A DNA stretch of 64,000 nucleotides from Bacteroidota bacterium. GTDB taxonomy: Bacteria; Bacteroidota; Rhodothermia; Rhodothermales; UBA10348. Both the position numbers and the translations under genes were made by a program. Shown here piece by piece: positions 26,066 to 34,921 of the stretch. The number at the start of each line of letters is the position of its first letter. Position 1 is the first letter of the stretch. Location: NCBI GenBank assembly GCA_029262855.1, contig JAJCYP010000049.1, forward strand, positions 116,744 through 180,743. Direction: 5' to 3'. The notes beneath the pieces were generated by a model. That model worked only from the letters and a program-made list of their open reading frames with translations, did not search any database and was not told where the DNA came from.

Positions 26066-26508
26066 TGCGCGTCGAACCGACACATATCGCAAACCTGCCC
26101 GATCTCTCCAAGGGTACACCCGGCTCGGGCGGATTTGGACAGGTGCCCAAGGATCCGGCCGCGGCGGCCCGCCAGTTTGAGGAGGTTCTGGTTCGGGAGT
26201 TTGTCCGAACGATGACCAAGGATCTCTTCACGGGCAGCATCGCCGGCCAAGACGGTGCAGGCTGGGTCAAGGCCCAGGGGAGCGCCCAGTCGGATGCCCT
26301 GACCGATGCGGTAACAAAGCATTTGGTGGATTCCGGGGCGCTGGGGATCAAGGATATGCTGATGCGCAAATGGGGCGAGGCTTCCGACGGAGGCGCAGCG
26401 GAAATGGACCGGGTATTCGAGCTCAAGAAGAAGCAGGCCATCCCGGTAGATCAGTTCATGCAGTTCCCGCTCCAGACCAGCGGGCACAAGACCGGCATTG
26501 ACCTATGA
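26065..26508 (+). CDS. flgJ: FlgJ-type rod-binding protein, no muramidase domain
   Basis: 147 residues, matching only the N-terminal rod-binding domain of FlgJ: AAAARQFEEVLVREFVRTM and ALTDAVTKHLVDSGALGI. The C-terminal peptidoglycan hydrolase domain of enterobacterial FlgJ is absent, which is common outside Gammaproteobacteria; a separate muramidase must open the wall. It overlaps flgI upstream and the FlgN-like gene downstream. Confidence 0.88.
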   Translation: MRVEPTHIANLPDLSKGTPGSGGFGQVPKDPAAAARQFEEVLVREFVRTMTKDLFTGSIAGQDGAGWVKAQGSAQSDALTDAVTKHLVDSGALGIKDMLMRKWGEASDGGAAEMDRVFELKKKQAIPVDQFMQFPLQTSGHKTGIDL

Positions 26509-27038
26509 TTTCGTCTTCCAAACTGATCATGCTGGCCCTTCGGCTTGCCGAGACCCTCGACACTGAGGCCGACGCGCTGGACCAGGTCCGGGTCTCGCTG
26601 ACTGGCATGCTCGCAGCGGTCCGCTCGGCCGATTCGGACGCCCTTCAATTTGAAGCCGGCAACCTTCAGGAGCGCGCGCACAACGCGGCGGAGTTTCGCG
26701 CCGCGCACGCCCGTCAGATCGAACTCTTCTTTCGTGTCGCGGGCAACACCGGGACGACCATCGACGAACTTCTCGACGTCCTCTCCGGCAGTCCCGACAG
26801 CGCAGACGTTTGCGCCACGCTGAAGACACATCGCCAGCGCATTCGCGACATCGCTGCCGAATCAGGGCGCCTCGTGGCGGCCGCCGACTATGCGCTGCGC
26901 TGCGCCGGTCAGATCAATCACGAGCTGATCATGATGCTTCACAGCGTCATGCAACCGGATGGCGGCCGCGTCTATACGGCCAGAGGCGGCACTAGGACCG
27001 CCTCCAACGGCCGATCCATGATTGACCGGATCGGATAA
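26505..27038 (+). CDS. flgN: FlgN-like export chaperone for hook-associated proteins
   Basis: 177 residues, almost all predicted helix, with a coiled-coil-like pattern typical of FlgN. FlgN binds FlgK and FlgL in the cytoplasm before export. Similarity is low, as expected for this family; the call rests on size, helical character and its place directly before flgK with a 1-nt overlap. Confidence 0.72.
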   Translation: MISSSKLIMLALRLAETLDTEADALDQVRVSLTGMLAAVRSADSDALQFEAGNLQERAHNAAEFRAAHARQIELFFRVAGNTGTTIDELLDVLSGSPDSADVCATLKTHRQRIRDIAAESGRLVAAADYALRCAGQINHELIMMLHSVMQPDGGRVYTARGGTRTASNGRSMIDRIG

Positions 27039-28423
27039 TGGGTATCGGCCTTCTCCTGGATATTTCCCGGCAGTCGTTCCGGGCTCTGGACGCCGCGATG
27101 AACGTGGCCGGCCAGAACGTGGCCAATGCCGAAACGGAAGGGTACAGTCGCCGCCGGCTCGGACTGAGTGCGGTCGAGATGAGTCCACGCGGCATTCTTG
27201 GTGGGGGCCAGATTGGGCCCTCCGCAGGCGGAGTGAGCATTGCTTCCTACGAGCGGCTCCGCGATTCCATGATGGACCATGCCCGCTGGGAGGCCAGGGG
27301 CGGTCTCAACTACGCCAACGAGCAGGAACGCGTCATGTCGACGGTTGAGTCACTCTTCCCGAGTGGCGACGGTTCCCTGTCTGAGAGTATCGAGAAGTTT
27401 TGGAACGGGTGGGCGGATGTGTCAGACCACCCGACAGATAACAGCGTTCGACTCGCCGTGCTTGGCCGCGCAGAATCCCTGACGGCGCGTATGCACACGC
27501 TGGATAATGGGCTTGATCGCATGCAGACCGAGACCAAGCTGGCGCTCGGCGACCGGGTGGACGAAGCCAACTTGCTGATTGAACGGGTGGCAGCGCTCAA
27601 CGTGAGCATCGCCCATGCCAGGAGGTCAGGAAACCCCGACATGGGGTCCGAGGATGCACTGGGCCTGTCGCTGGAGCGCCTCTCCGAGCTTGTCCCCGCC
27701 CGTTTTGAAGCCCAGGAAGACGGATCCACGAGTGTTTACATTGGCGGAATGCGGGTCGTCCAGCTCGCAGAGAGCACCCCCCTGACCCTGGACACTTCGG
27801 GTTCGACTCCGTCGCTGACCATTGGCGACACGGGCATCTCCTACCCATCGGGCACTGACGGCGGCGTCATCGGCGCCCTCCTGGGACCTTCGCTTACCGG
27901 AATCGAGGAAGCCAGGGGTCAGCTGAACGCGCTGGCTGAGTCCATCGTTACGGAAGTCAACGCGCTGCACACGGCGGGCTACGGAACTGACGGCGGAACG
28001 GGACGCAACTTCTTCGACACCACGGGCCTGTCTGCAGGAACGATTGCCGTGTCCTCGGACGTAGCATCCTCGCCCTCGGCGATTGCCGCCAGTTCCAGCG
28101 CAACCGCAGCCGGGGACAACAGCGTCGCCCTCGATATCCACGACCTCCGATTTGCCCAGGTCCTGGGAGGCGGGACCCAGACGGTATCCGATTACGCAGT
28201 GGACGTCGCCACCGGGATCGGTGCTTCGGTGGCCTCGGCTCGGGCCCGCTCGGTCGGCGCGGAGTCTACCGTCGCCGGACTGGATGCGCTGGCGAAGGGC
28301 GTCTCGTCGGTCTCCATCGACGACGAGATGATCAGTCTCATCCAACTTCAGCAGGCCTACGCAGCTTCGGCTCGGCTGCTGAAGATCGCAGACGAAATGT
28401 TCATGTCACTTCTCGCCATTTGA
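27038..28423 (+). CDS. flgK: Flagellar hook-associated protein 1, FlgK
   Basis: 461 residues, on the short side. The N-terminus has FRALDAAMNVAGQNVANAETEGYSRR, close to the rod/hook family signature. The C-terminus has VSSVSIDDEMISLIQLQQAYAASARLL, the FlgK D0 helix. FlgK forms the hook-filament junction with FlgL. It overlaps the flgN-like gene by 1 nt and is followed by flgL after 16 nt. Confidence 0.95.
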   Translation: MGIGLLLDISRQSFRALDAAMNVAGQNVANAETEGYSRRRLGLSAVEMSPRGILGGGQIGPSAGGVSIASYERLRDSMMDHARWEARGGLNYANEQERVMSTVESLFPSGDGSLSESIEKFWNGWADVSDHPTDNSVRLAVLGRAESLTARMHTLDNGLDRMQTETKLALGDRVDEANLLIERVAALNVSIAHARRSGNPDMGSEDALGLSLERLSELVPARFEAQEDGSTSVYIGGMRVVQLAESTPLTLDTSGSTPSLTIGDTGISYPSGTDGGVIGALLGPSLTGIEEARGQLNALAESIVTEVNALHTAGYGTDGGTGRNFFDTTGLSAGTIAVSSDVASSPSAIAASSSATAAGDNSVALDIHDLRFAQVLGGGTQTVSDYAVDVATGIGASVASARARSVGAESTVAGLDALAKGVSSVSIDDEMISLIQLQQAYAASARLLKIADEMFMSLLAI

Positions 28424-28439
28424 TCTCTATTTGACGCCG

Positions 28440-29354
28440 ATGTCGAATCCCATTCCATCAAGTCGCCAGCTCAGCCAGACCCGCAGTCTGGTCAATCGGG
28501 CCCTGCAGTCCAGATACGCAGAGCAGGCCCAGCTGAACGAGGAATTGGCGACGGGTCTGAAGGTGCGCCGGGGCAGCGATGACCCGACCGCATACGGAAT
28601 TGCCCGTCGACTCGACACCGTAATCAACCGGTACGACCAGTTCCAGCGGTCCATTGACTCGGCAACGGCATGGGCCTCCAGTACTCAGGACACCCTGGAC
28701 GACATGGCCAATCTTATGACCGCGGCCTACGAGGAAGCCATACGCGGAGCCAATGACACCGTCGGGACTGACGGTCGGACGACGATTGCGGACCGCGTCG
28801 AGGGTATCCTCGAACAGGTCGTCGCCCAACTGAATACCAAAGGCCTGGACGGTTTCCTCTTCGCGGGGACGAACACCACAACGAAGCCTTTTCTCATGGA
28901 TAACGCGGCCGGCTCTGACGGCTCGGGCGTCTCCTACTACGGGAACGCTACCGAGGTTAGACGGAGCGTGGGCGAGGAACTGCGCATGTCGGTCGGTGTG
29001 ACGGGCGCCCGATTTACCACCGCCGGTGTGACGGAATCCCTGGGTGCGCTACGGGATGCACTGGATGCCGACGACACGGCCGCCATTGAAGCGGCCCTCG
29101 CCGATGTGATCACCGCAAGGGACTTCGTCATCGATCTCACCGCCGAAGTCGGCGTCAAGGCAGATCGACTCTCCGACATGTCCAGTCAATTTGCCGAGCT
29201 GCAGATCCGGAATGAGGCCCATCGCTCGGGTATTCAGGATGCCGACATGGCCCAGACAATCAGCGATCTCCAGCGGAGTCAGACAGGACTCCAGGCGGCG
29301 ATGCAGGCCGTAGCCTCGCTGTACCAAAACACCATTCTCAACTATTTGCGCTAA
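28440..29354 (+). CDS. flgL: Flagellar hook-associated protein 3, FlgL
   Basis: 304 residues, flagellin-like at both ends: LNEELATGLKVRRGSDDPTAYGIA and, at the C-terminus, DADMAQTISDLQRSQTGLQA and SLYQNTILNYLR. FlgL is the second junction protein. The ATG at 28440 is preferred over TTG at 28431. It belongs to the same operon as flgK. Confidence 0.94.
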   Translation: MSNPIPSSRQLSQTRSLVNRALQSRYAEQAQLNEELATGLKVRRGSDDPTAYGIARRLDTVINRYDQFQRSIDSATAWASSTQDTLDDMANLMTAAYEEAIRGANDTVGTDGRTTIADRVEGILEQVVAQLNTKGLDGFLFAGTNTTTKPFLMDNAAGSDGSGVSYYGNATEVRRSVGEELRMSVGVTGARFTTAGVTESLGALRDALDADDTAAIEAALADVITARDFVIDLTAEVGVKADRLSDMSSQFAELQIRNEAHRSGIQDADMAQTISDLQRSQTGLQAAMQAVASLYQNTILNYLR

Positions 29355-29372
29355 CCCCTGACGTCAAACGCC

Positions 29373-30212
29373 ATGCTTAGGAAGATCAATACCCCGCGCT
29401 ATGAGGCCTACCTGGCCGCGTACCGTATGCCCCGGCTCGAGTTTATCGACCGGACGAAGCTCCCCTCGTCCCTTCGACCGATCTGGACGGCGCTCCAGGC
29501 TGACGCGACCGATGCGGCCATGAGGAATGCTGAAACCGCGCTTTCGGCCAACCGACTCTTCTCGGCCGAGGAAAAGGCAGGTCTGCTTCTTGGTCTGGCC
29601 GCCGCGCAGGTTCGTGCCGGTGCCACCGAGGACGGATGGGAAAACGCGCGTCGATCGCTGGATCTGTTTCCGAACCAGGTGGCCGCGAAACACATTCAGG
29701 CCACGATAAATGCCTCGCGCCGGGACTACGAGACGGCGTACGATCAGCTCTCAAGCCTGAAGGCCGCCACTCGACCAGCAGCGTGGGACATCACCATCAA
29801 GGAGCAGGAGCGTCAGCTTTCGCTGGCCTCGTTCTCGTGGTTGTGCGGACAATGGGATCAGGTAGCCGACCACATTTCCCTGGCCTACCCTGAAGGCCTG
29901 CTGAGCATGCCCGATGAGATCCAGGAAGACTGGTTCCGTCTGGCCCACTATCGCGGCCAGGCTGACGAAGCCGCACGTGCCGCCGCCATCCTGATTACAC
30001 GTCGCCCTGTGGATCTGGCCGACGAAATGCTTCAGACCATTGTCCAGAGCGGTTGGACCTCCCAGGCCCTGCCCCTCTACAAGGATGCATTTGGACGCGC
30101 CCCGACCAGTGAACTGCTTCGGCGGAGATTGGTGGCTCTCTGCATCAAGGAAGGCCAACTCGACGAGGCCCGACGCCTCACGGCACCAGGTGCGCTCCGT
30201 ACGGCCGCGTGA
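29373..30212 (+). CDS. TPR-like helical protein of unknown function in the flagellar operon
   Basis: 279 residues, helix-rich with repeated hydrophobic/Ala patterns resembling tetratricopeptide repeats (for example EEKAGLLLGLAAAQVRAGATEDG). There is no signal peptide, so it is probably cytoplasmic. It lies 18 nt after flgL and 31 nt before the HDOD gene. The C-terminal half of the flagellin glycosyltransferase-like protein (33462-34631) also looks TPR-like. A role in assembly or export scaffolding is inferred from position only. Confidence 0.7.
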   Translation: MLRKINTPRYEAYLAAYRMPRLEFIDRTKLPSSLRPIWTALQADATDAAMRNAETALSANRLFSAEEKAGLLLGLAAAQVRAGATEDGWENARRSLDLFPNQVAAKHIQATINASRRDYETAYDQLSSLKAATRPAAWDITIKEQERQLSLASFSWLCGQWDQVADHISLAYPEGLLSMPDEIQEDWFRLAHYRGQADEAARAAAILITRRPVDLADEMLQTIVQSGWTSQALPLYKDAFGRAPTSELLRRRLVALCIKEGQLDEARRLTAPGALRTAA

Positions 30213-30243
30213 CCCGCAAGGTCTACCGTAAACCGACAGCACT

Positions 30244-31203
30244 GTGAGTCGTCTAGGTTCCTTTTCAAACCCATCCGGCCGTCAGCGGACGGCAGAGAGT
30301 CTGCGACTCATCTGCCCGCCCCTGCCGCACACCCTCTTCGAGGCCATGCGCCTGGTCGAGAGCCCAAGCCTGGCCACCCAGGCGCGGGTTGCCGAAATGG
30401 CCAAGAAGGACCCCCTCGTAGCGGTCCGGCTTCTCAAGCTTGTCAATTCCGCGTACTACGGTTTAGCCAGCGAAGTCAGGGACATTGACCGGGCCGTAAG
30501 GCTCCTGGGCCCGTCCTCGGTTGCCGGAATTGTCCTCGGGATGAACATGGTTCAGATGCAATCGACCCTGGAAGGTCCGGCCGGCGCCCTCTATACCCGC
30601 CTGATTCGGCACTCACTCGCCACCGCCTATCTGGCAGAGTGGCTGGAGACCGAGTTGGAGGCGGACGGTGGGAGACGCCGTGCGTTCTCGGTTGGGCTGC
30701 TGCATGATTTCGGCAAGATCGCTTTCGTGTTCAACTACCCGAAGGATGCCATGAAGCTGTACACCAACCCCGGTCCCAGGTCCGACGAGGAATGGTCCGA
30801 AGCCGAGTGTGATTTTTTTGGTTGCTGCTACATGACGGCAGGACAACGCCTTGCAGAGGGTCTGGACTTACCACCGGACGTCGTCGCCTATCTTTCGGGA
30901 CGTGGCGATTCGCCCATGTCCGACATTGTCACCGCGGCGGAGGCTGCCATCAGGGCCTTCGGGTTTTCCTTCAATGAGCCGATTGACTGGGAGTCCGTTA
31001 CCTCACTTGAAGTGTGGGACCGACTGGTAGCCGCGTTTCCCCACCGCGCCGGAGAGCGGGACGAACTTCTTGAAAGAGTGCTTAACCGCAGACCTGTGGT
31101 CGAGCGAAATGTGTTCCAGCTGCTGCGCCGCAAATCAGATCGGGTGCCGGTTTCAATCGACCGAAAACGAGCCACTCCGTCCGACACCCGACCGGCGGCC
31201 TGA
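30244..31203 (+). CDS. HDOD-domain protein
   Basis: 319 residues, GTG start. The HDOD domain spans about residues 20-220, with PPLPHTLFEAMRLVESPS, DPLVAVRLLKLVNSAYYG, DIDRAVRLLGPSSVAGIVL and the partial HD signature LLHDFGKIAF. HDOD proteins are mostly non-catalytic signalling scaffolds linked to chemotaxis, motility or c-di-GMP. It is the last gene of the flgF operon and is followed by a strong terminator at 31313-31348, which isolates it from the flagellin genes. Confidence 0.83.
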   Translation: MSRLGSFSNPSGRQRTAESLRLICPPLPHTLFEAMRLVESPSLATQARVAEMAKKDPLVAVRLLKLVNSAYYGLASEVRDIDRAVRLLGPSSVAGIVLGMNMVQMQSTLEGPAGALYTRLIRHSLATAYLAEWLETELEADGGRRRAFSVGLLHDFGKIAFVFNYPKDAMKLYTNPGPRSDEEWSEAECDFFGCCYMTAGQRLAEGLDLPPDVVAYLSGRGDSPMSDIVTAAEAAIRAFGFSFNEPIDWESVTSLEVWDRLVAAFPHRAGERDELLERVLNRRPVVERNVFQLLRRKSDRVPVSIDRKRATPSDTRPAA

Positions 31204-31312
31204 CCGGCCTCCTCTGCCGACGCCAGGCCCACGGGAGTTGATCTCCATTGACCCGGACCGGGAAATCGGCCGGGTTTTCCATTTTCAGGTCCTTTTCGGG
31301 CCGGTCTTCAGC

Positions 31313-31348
31313 GCGCGAGCACCTCCTTTGGTGTTCGCGCATTTTTTT
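31313..31348 (+). terminator. Rho-independent terminator of the flgF operon
   Basis: The arms GCGCGAGCACC (31313-31323) and GGTGTTCGCGC (31330-31340) pair over 11 bp with one G-T wobble and a 6-nt loop, followed by seven T residues. It lies just upstream of the flagellin promoter. Confidence 0.9.
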
Positions 31349-31359
31349 GGCCCCCGGAC

Positions 31360-31386
31360 TTTAGCCCCCCCAAACGGCGCCGATAA
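31360..31386 (+). promoter_or_regulatory. Sigma-28 (FliA) promoter of the first flagellin gene
   Basis: GCCGATAA at 31379-31386 is an exact match to the sigma-28 -10 element. Exactly 11 nt upstream lies TTTAGCCC, a partial match to the -35 TAAAGTTT. The leader to the start codon would be about 50 nt. This fits late control by sigma-28 and FlgM. Confidence 0.75.
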
Positions 31387-31441
31387 ATGCCATTGTAACA
31401 GTCACGCCAGACCGTTCTAAACAAACCGCTAGGTAAAAACA

Positions 31442-32275
31442 ATGAGTGCATTCGGAGACCTCTCCCGCATCAATACAAATCTGCAGAGCATGGAAGCTCT
31501 GCGGTCGCTCCAGGGAAGCAACGCCGAGCTTGGCATGCGCCAGCTCAGACTAGCTACTGGTAGCAAAATCAACCGCGCTGAAGATGATTCAGCCGGATAC
31601 TCAATCGCGACCAAGCTTCAGGCGAAGGTTCGTGGACAGGCCCAGGCCCTCTCAAATGTGGGAGATGCCAAGAGCTTGCTGACGATTGCCGAAGGCAGCC
31701 TCTCCAGCGTGATGGAAATTCTCCAGACCATGAAGGAGAAGACCGTCCAGGCCGCCAACGATACGATGAGCTCCACGGAGCGCACCGCGATTGACAACCA
31801 GCTTACCGCCCTCTCTGCCGAGGTTACGGACATTCTTGGTGACACCAAGTTCAACGCGACATCGCTGTTTACGAGCACGGCTTTCAGTTTCCAGGTGAAC
31901 GCTGAAGCCGCCGACTCCTTCTCGGTGTCCATCGGTACCCTCTCGGTAGCCGGTCTGTCCATTGCTTCGGGTGATATCACCGTGTCTACTGCTGCTCTCG
32001 CTACGGCTCTGTTGAGCTCGATTGACGCAGCGATCACGACGATCTCGGACAAGATGGGCTCGATTGGTGACAGCCAGAAGCGACTGACGTTCAAGCAGGA
32101 CGCGCTGGGCATCGCCATCAACAACAACGAGGCGGCACGTAGCCGAATCGCTGACGCAGACTTCGCCAAAGAGCAGATGGAAATCGTCAAACTGCAGATC
32201 CTGCAGCAGACGGGAACCGCCGCGGTCGCACAGGCCAACGCAGCGCCGCAGGGCATCCTTCAGCTCCTCGGATAG
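31442..32275 (+). CDS. fliC: Flagellin (first of two tandem copies)
   Basis: 277 residues. The conserved D0/D1 helices are present at both ends: INTNLQSMEALRSLQGSN, RLATGSKINRAEDDSAGYSI and, at the C-terminus, INNNEAARSRIADADFAKEQ and QILQQTGTAAVAQANAAPQ. Only about 100 residues lie between, so the variable surface domains D2/D3 are missing. It is preceded by a sigma-28 promoter and probably modified by the glycosyltransferase encoded nearby. The paralogue begins 141 nt downstream. Confidence 0.95.
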   Translation: MSAFGDLSRINTNLQSMEALRSLQGSNAELGMRQLRLATGSKINRAEDDSAGYSIATKLQAKVRGQAQALSNVGDAKSLLTIAEGSLSSVMEILQTMKEKTVQAANDTMSSTERTAIDNQLTALSAEVTDILGDTKFNATSLFTSTAFSFQVNAEAADSFSVSIGTLSVAGLSIASGDITVSTAALATALLSSIDAAITTISDKMGSIGDSQKRLTFKQDALGIAINNNEAARSRIADADFAKEQMEIVKLQILQQTGTAAVAQANAAPQGILQLLG

Positions 32276-32416
32276 ACGAGGGAAGGTCCGCCTCGGTGGG
32301 CCGGATTCAATCAAGCAAGAGACAGATAACGAGAACGAGGTAGGCTAACGCCGCCACCGGCCTCCCCTTTCGGCCGAGTACTCGTTTCCTAGACCAAACC
32401 CCAGGAGGGAATCACA
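32276..32416 (+). promoter_or_regulatory. Intergenic region between the two flagellin genes
   Basis: 141 nt with no sigma-28 -10 element that I can find. It contains CGGCC...GGCCG (about 32358-32375) and the palindrome CGAGTACTCG (32375-32384), which could form an attenuator or mRNA-stabilising hairpin. A strong ribosome binding site (AGGAGG) sits just before the second flagellin. Co-transcription from the first promoter is the simplest reading. Confidence 0.4.
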
Positions 32417-33244
32417 ATGGCTTTCGGAGACCTTACCCGAATCGGCACAAATCTGCAGTCCATGGACGCACTGCGGACGCTTCAGAGCTCGAATAACGAG
32501 TTGGGAATGCGTCAGCTAAGATTGGCCACGGGAAGCAAGATCAATCGTGCTGAGGATGACTCAGCCGGGTACTCAATCGCAACCAAGCTTCAGTCCAAGG
32601 TTCGTGGGCAGGCTCAGGCACTCTCCAATGTGGGAGACGCCAAGAGCATGCTGACGATCGCTGAAGGCGGCCTCAACTCGGTCATGGAGATTCTCCAGAC
32701 CATGAAGGAGAAAACCGTCCAGGCAGCGAACGACACCATGAGCTCGACAGAGCGGACCGCAATCGACAATCAGCTCGATGCGCTCTCTGCTGAGATCACG
32801 GACATCCTCGGCGATTCGAAGTTCAACAACACCACGCTGTTTACTTCGACCGCGTTCAAGTTCCAGGTTGGAGAGTCGTCTACGGACAGCTTCTCGGTGA
32901 CCGTTGGCACGATGACGGTGGCACAGCTTGCTGTGGCAACCTCAAACATCAACGTCAGCTCTGCGGCAAATGCCACGGGACTCTTGAGCTCAATCGATAC
33001 GGCCATTACCACGATCTCCAACAAGTTGGGATCTATCGGTGACAGCCAGAAGCGACTGACTTTCAAGCAGGATGCACTTGGCATCGCCATCAACAACAAC
33101 GAAGCAGCCCGGAGCCGCATTGCGGACGCCGATTTTGCCAAGGAGCAGATGGAGATTGTCAAACTGCAGATCCTGCAGCAGACTGGAACCGCAGCAGTGG
33201 CCCAGGCCAACGCAGCCCCCCAGTCCGTGCTCAGCCTCTTCTAG
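32417..33244 (+). CDS. fliC: Flagellin (second of two tandem copies)
   Basis: 275 residues, strongly similar to the first copy over both end domains (for example QLRLATGSKINRAEDDSAG and NNNEAARSRIADADFAKEQ identical) and diverged in the middle (TSNINVSSAANATGLLSS). It has a better ribosome binding site than copy 1, so it may be the more abundant subunit. A perfect terminator follows at 33333-33364. Confidence 0.95.
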   Translation: MAFGDLTRIGTNLQSMDALRTLQSSNNELGMRQLRLATGSKINRAEDDSAGYSIATKLQSKVRGQAQALSNVGDAKSMLTIAEGGLNSVMEILQTMKEKTVQAANDTMSSTERTAIDNQLDALSAEITDILGDSKFNNTTLFTSTAFKFQVGESSTDSFSVTVGTMTVAQLAVATSNINVSSAANATGLLSSIDTAITTISNKLGSIGDSQKRLTFKQDALGIAINNNEAARSRIADADFAKEQMEIVKLQILQQTGTAAVAQANAAPQSVLSLF

Positions 33245-33332
33245 GGCCGGCACACCTAAATACCCACACGGAACGGTTCTGGCACTAATTCCGTGGGTAG
33301 TGCAGGGTGGAATGGCGGTCCGCCCGCAACGA

Positions 33333-33364
33333 AAACGGCCTCCCCTTTACTGGGGAGGCCGTTT
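33333..33364 (+). terminator. Rho-independent terminator after the flagellin genes
   Basis: A perfect 13-bp stem, AAACGGCCTCCCC (33333-33345) with GGGGAGGCCGTTT (33352-33364), and a 6-nt loop. The A tract on one side and T tract on the other could also work for the convergent glycosyltransferase gene. Confidence 0.92.
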
Positions 33365-33410
33365 CTCGTTCAGGCCAATTTGGGAATGATGCTGGCCGGC
33401 TCACGCCCGC

Positions 33411-33450
33411 CAGCGCGCCACGCTCCAGACCAGCGCGCCGCGCTCCAGAC
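33411..33450. repeat. Two tandem 20-bp units
   Basis: CAGCGCGCC(A/G)CGCTCCAGAC occurs twice in direct succession with one mismatch, in the short intergenic space between the flagellin terminator and the 3' end of the glycosyltransferase gene. Probably a slippage duplication. Confidence 0.75.
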
Positions 33451-33461
33451 CAGTGCCCGTC

Positions 33462-34631
33462 TCAGGCCACGGCCCGCTGGTTCTGGACCAGGCCAAGCTT
33501 GAGGGACTGAATGATCTCAGCGGCCTCATCGGCCGAGAACTCGTCCTTGTTCTGGAGCCGCGTGAAGGCCTCGCCGTGGCGATTCAGACCCGCTGACGTA
33601 CACAGCCGAGCCAGGTTTTGCATCAGGGCCGAACCGCTCAGGACAAAGCGACCCGTCTGTTTGCCGTTGGTCATGGACAACGCCTCGAGCAGCATGAGCA
33701 GCCCATCCGTGAACTGGTGGGCCTGCAGGAGCGCCAATCCGGTTATCTGATACGCGACCGGCTCGGTTCGATCCAGATCCAGCATGGCGTTGCAATGGAT
33801 GAGCGATCGGCCCGGGATGTTCAGCTTGAGCGCAGACTGAGCGGCCAGTAGATGCGTATAGAACGCATTGCCCTTCTCGAGTTCGTCGTACTGAAGCGAT
33901 CCGTAGAGGTCAAGCACCTTGGTGTAGTCCTCGAGGACATAGTGCACCACGCCCAACTGGTATCCGTAGTAGGCCCGATGCCTGTCAGAGTCCGCGTTGT
34001 CGTACTCGTCCTCCAGTAGATGCAGGCGGACCTCGTACTTCTCCTTCATCTTGGAGGCCGAGTGCGAGTACCCCGTATGGATGACCTCCGCATCTACCGT
34101 GACTATTCCGTGCCCGGTGCGCTCGGCGTAGGCCACCAGCCCGCGATGATGCTGATTGTGGACTTTCCCCTCGTACCTGATCTCCGGCGCGTTCCGAAAG
34201 ATGCGTTCCTGCCACATTCGGTCGGCCGCAATAAGCTGCCCCTCCGGAAGCAGGTTTCTGACGGGAACTCGGACACAGGCCACATTCTCGGCCAGTGCCT
34301 TCCGGATACGACGCCAGTGCAGTGGATCCGGGAGGAACTCATCGCCATCCAGGACCATGATGAAGTCCTCCGTGGCGAACTGGAGACTGTGGTTACGGGC
34401 TTCGGCAAAGGAGTCCGGCCACTCGATTTCCTTGATCACGTCCGCGTAGCGACCCGCGATCTCGAGGGTATTGTCCGTTGACCCTGTGTCAACGACCACG
34501 ATCTGGTCGACGTGCGGCCTGGCCGTGCTCAGGCATTTCTCCAGTCCCTCTGACTCGTTCTTGACGATCATGCACAGGGAAATGGTGTGCGTGCCTTTGC
34601 GGCGCTTCAGTTTCCTGGTCGCGTTGCTCAT
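33462..34631 (-). CDS. Family 2 glycosyltransferase with C-terminal TPR-like region
   Basis: 389 residues. The GT-A domain has SLCMIVKNESEGLEKCL, VVVDTGSTDNT, EARNHSL and the metal-binding FIMVLDGDEFLPDP. From about residue 210 the protein is helical with TPR-like spacing, an arrangement seen in protein or glycan glycosyltransferases. It converges on the flagellin genes and is co-transcribed with a small protein gene from a sigma-54-type promoter at 34922-34939, making it a good candidate flagellin glycosyltransferase. The start is backed by an AGGAG site 8 nt upstream. Confidence 0.87.
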   Translation of the reverse strand: MSNATRKLKRRKGTHTISLCMIVKNESEGLEKCLSTARPHVDQIVVVDTGSTDNTLEIAGRYADVIKEIEWPDSFAEARNHSLQFATEDFIMVLDGDEFLPDPLHWRRIRKALAENVACVRVPVRNLLPEGQLIAADRMWQERIFRNAPEIRYEGKVHNQHHRGLVAYAERTGHGIVTVDAEVIHTGYSHSASKMKEKYEVRLHLLEDEYDNADSDRHRAYYGYQLGVVHYVLEDYTKVLDLYGSLQYDELEKGNAFYTHLLAAQSALKLNIPGRSLIHCNAMLDLDRTEPVAYQITGLALLQAHQFTDGLLMLLEALSMTNGKQTGRFVLSGSALMQNLARLCTSAGLNRHGEAFTRLQNKDEFSADEAAEIIQSLKLGLVQNQRAVA

Positions 34632-34658
34632 GGAGATCTCCTCTTGGGGACGTACGAC

Positions 34659-34883
34659 CTACTGGTCGGTGAACTGGCCGTCCTTTCGAACCAGTTTGAG
34701 TGGTGGGGCAGGCTCCCTCTTCTCCCCGTCTGTCGGCCAGACCTGGAGAGGTTGTACGTGCCCCTCCTCGTCAAACATGGCCTCATCGGAGAGCGTGGGC
34801 GTGAGATCGTGCATCCACTCGGTGGTGTCCTTGCGGTCATCACCGGTGCTGGGAAGCGGCTTGATACGTGCTGTCTGGCTCAT
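34659..34883 (-). CDS. Small hypothetical protein upstream of the glycosyltransferase
   Basis: 74 residues, hydrophilic and acidic/Pro-rich, with no membrane segment and no known motif. It sits 27 nt before the glycosyltransferase gene and about 40 nt after a sigma-54-type promoter, so it is probably a real gene under flagellar control. Function unknown. Confidence 0.55.
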   Translation of the reverse strand: MSQTARIKPLPSTGDDRKDTTEWMHDLTPTLSDEAMFDEEGHVQPLQVWPTDGEKREPAPPLKLVRKDGQFTDQ

Positions 34884-34921
34884 CGAACTGGGGCGTGTGT
34901 TTTTTCTGCACTGCCCCCTCC

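Noticed and set aside
31070..31420. 116-codon plus ORF after the HDOD gene
   Set aside because: It overlaps the HDOD 3' end, the terminator and the flagellin promoter; no ribosome binding site or domain.
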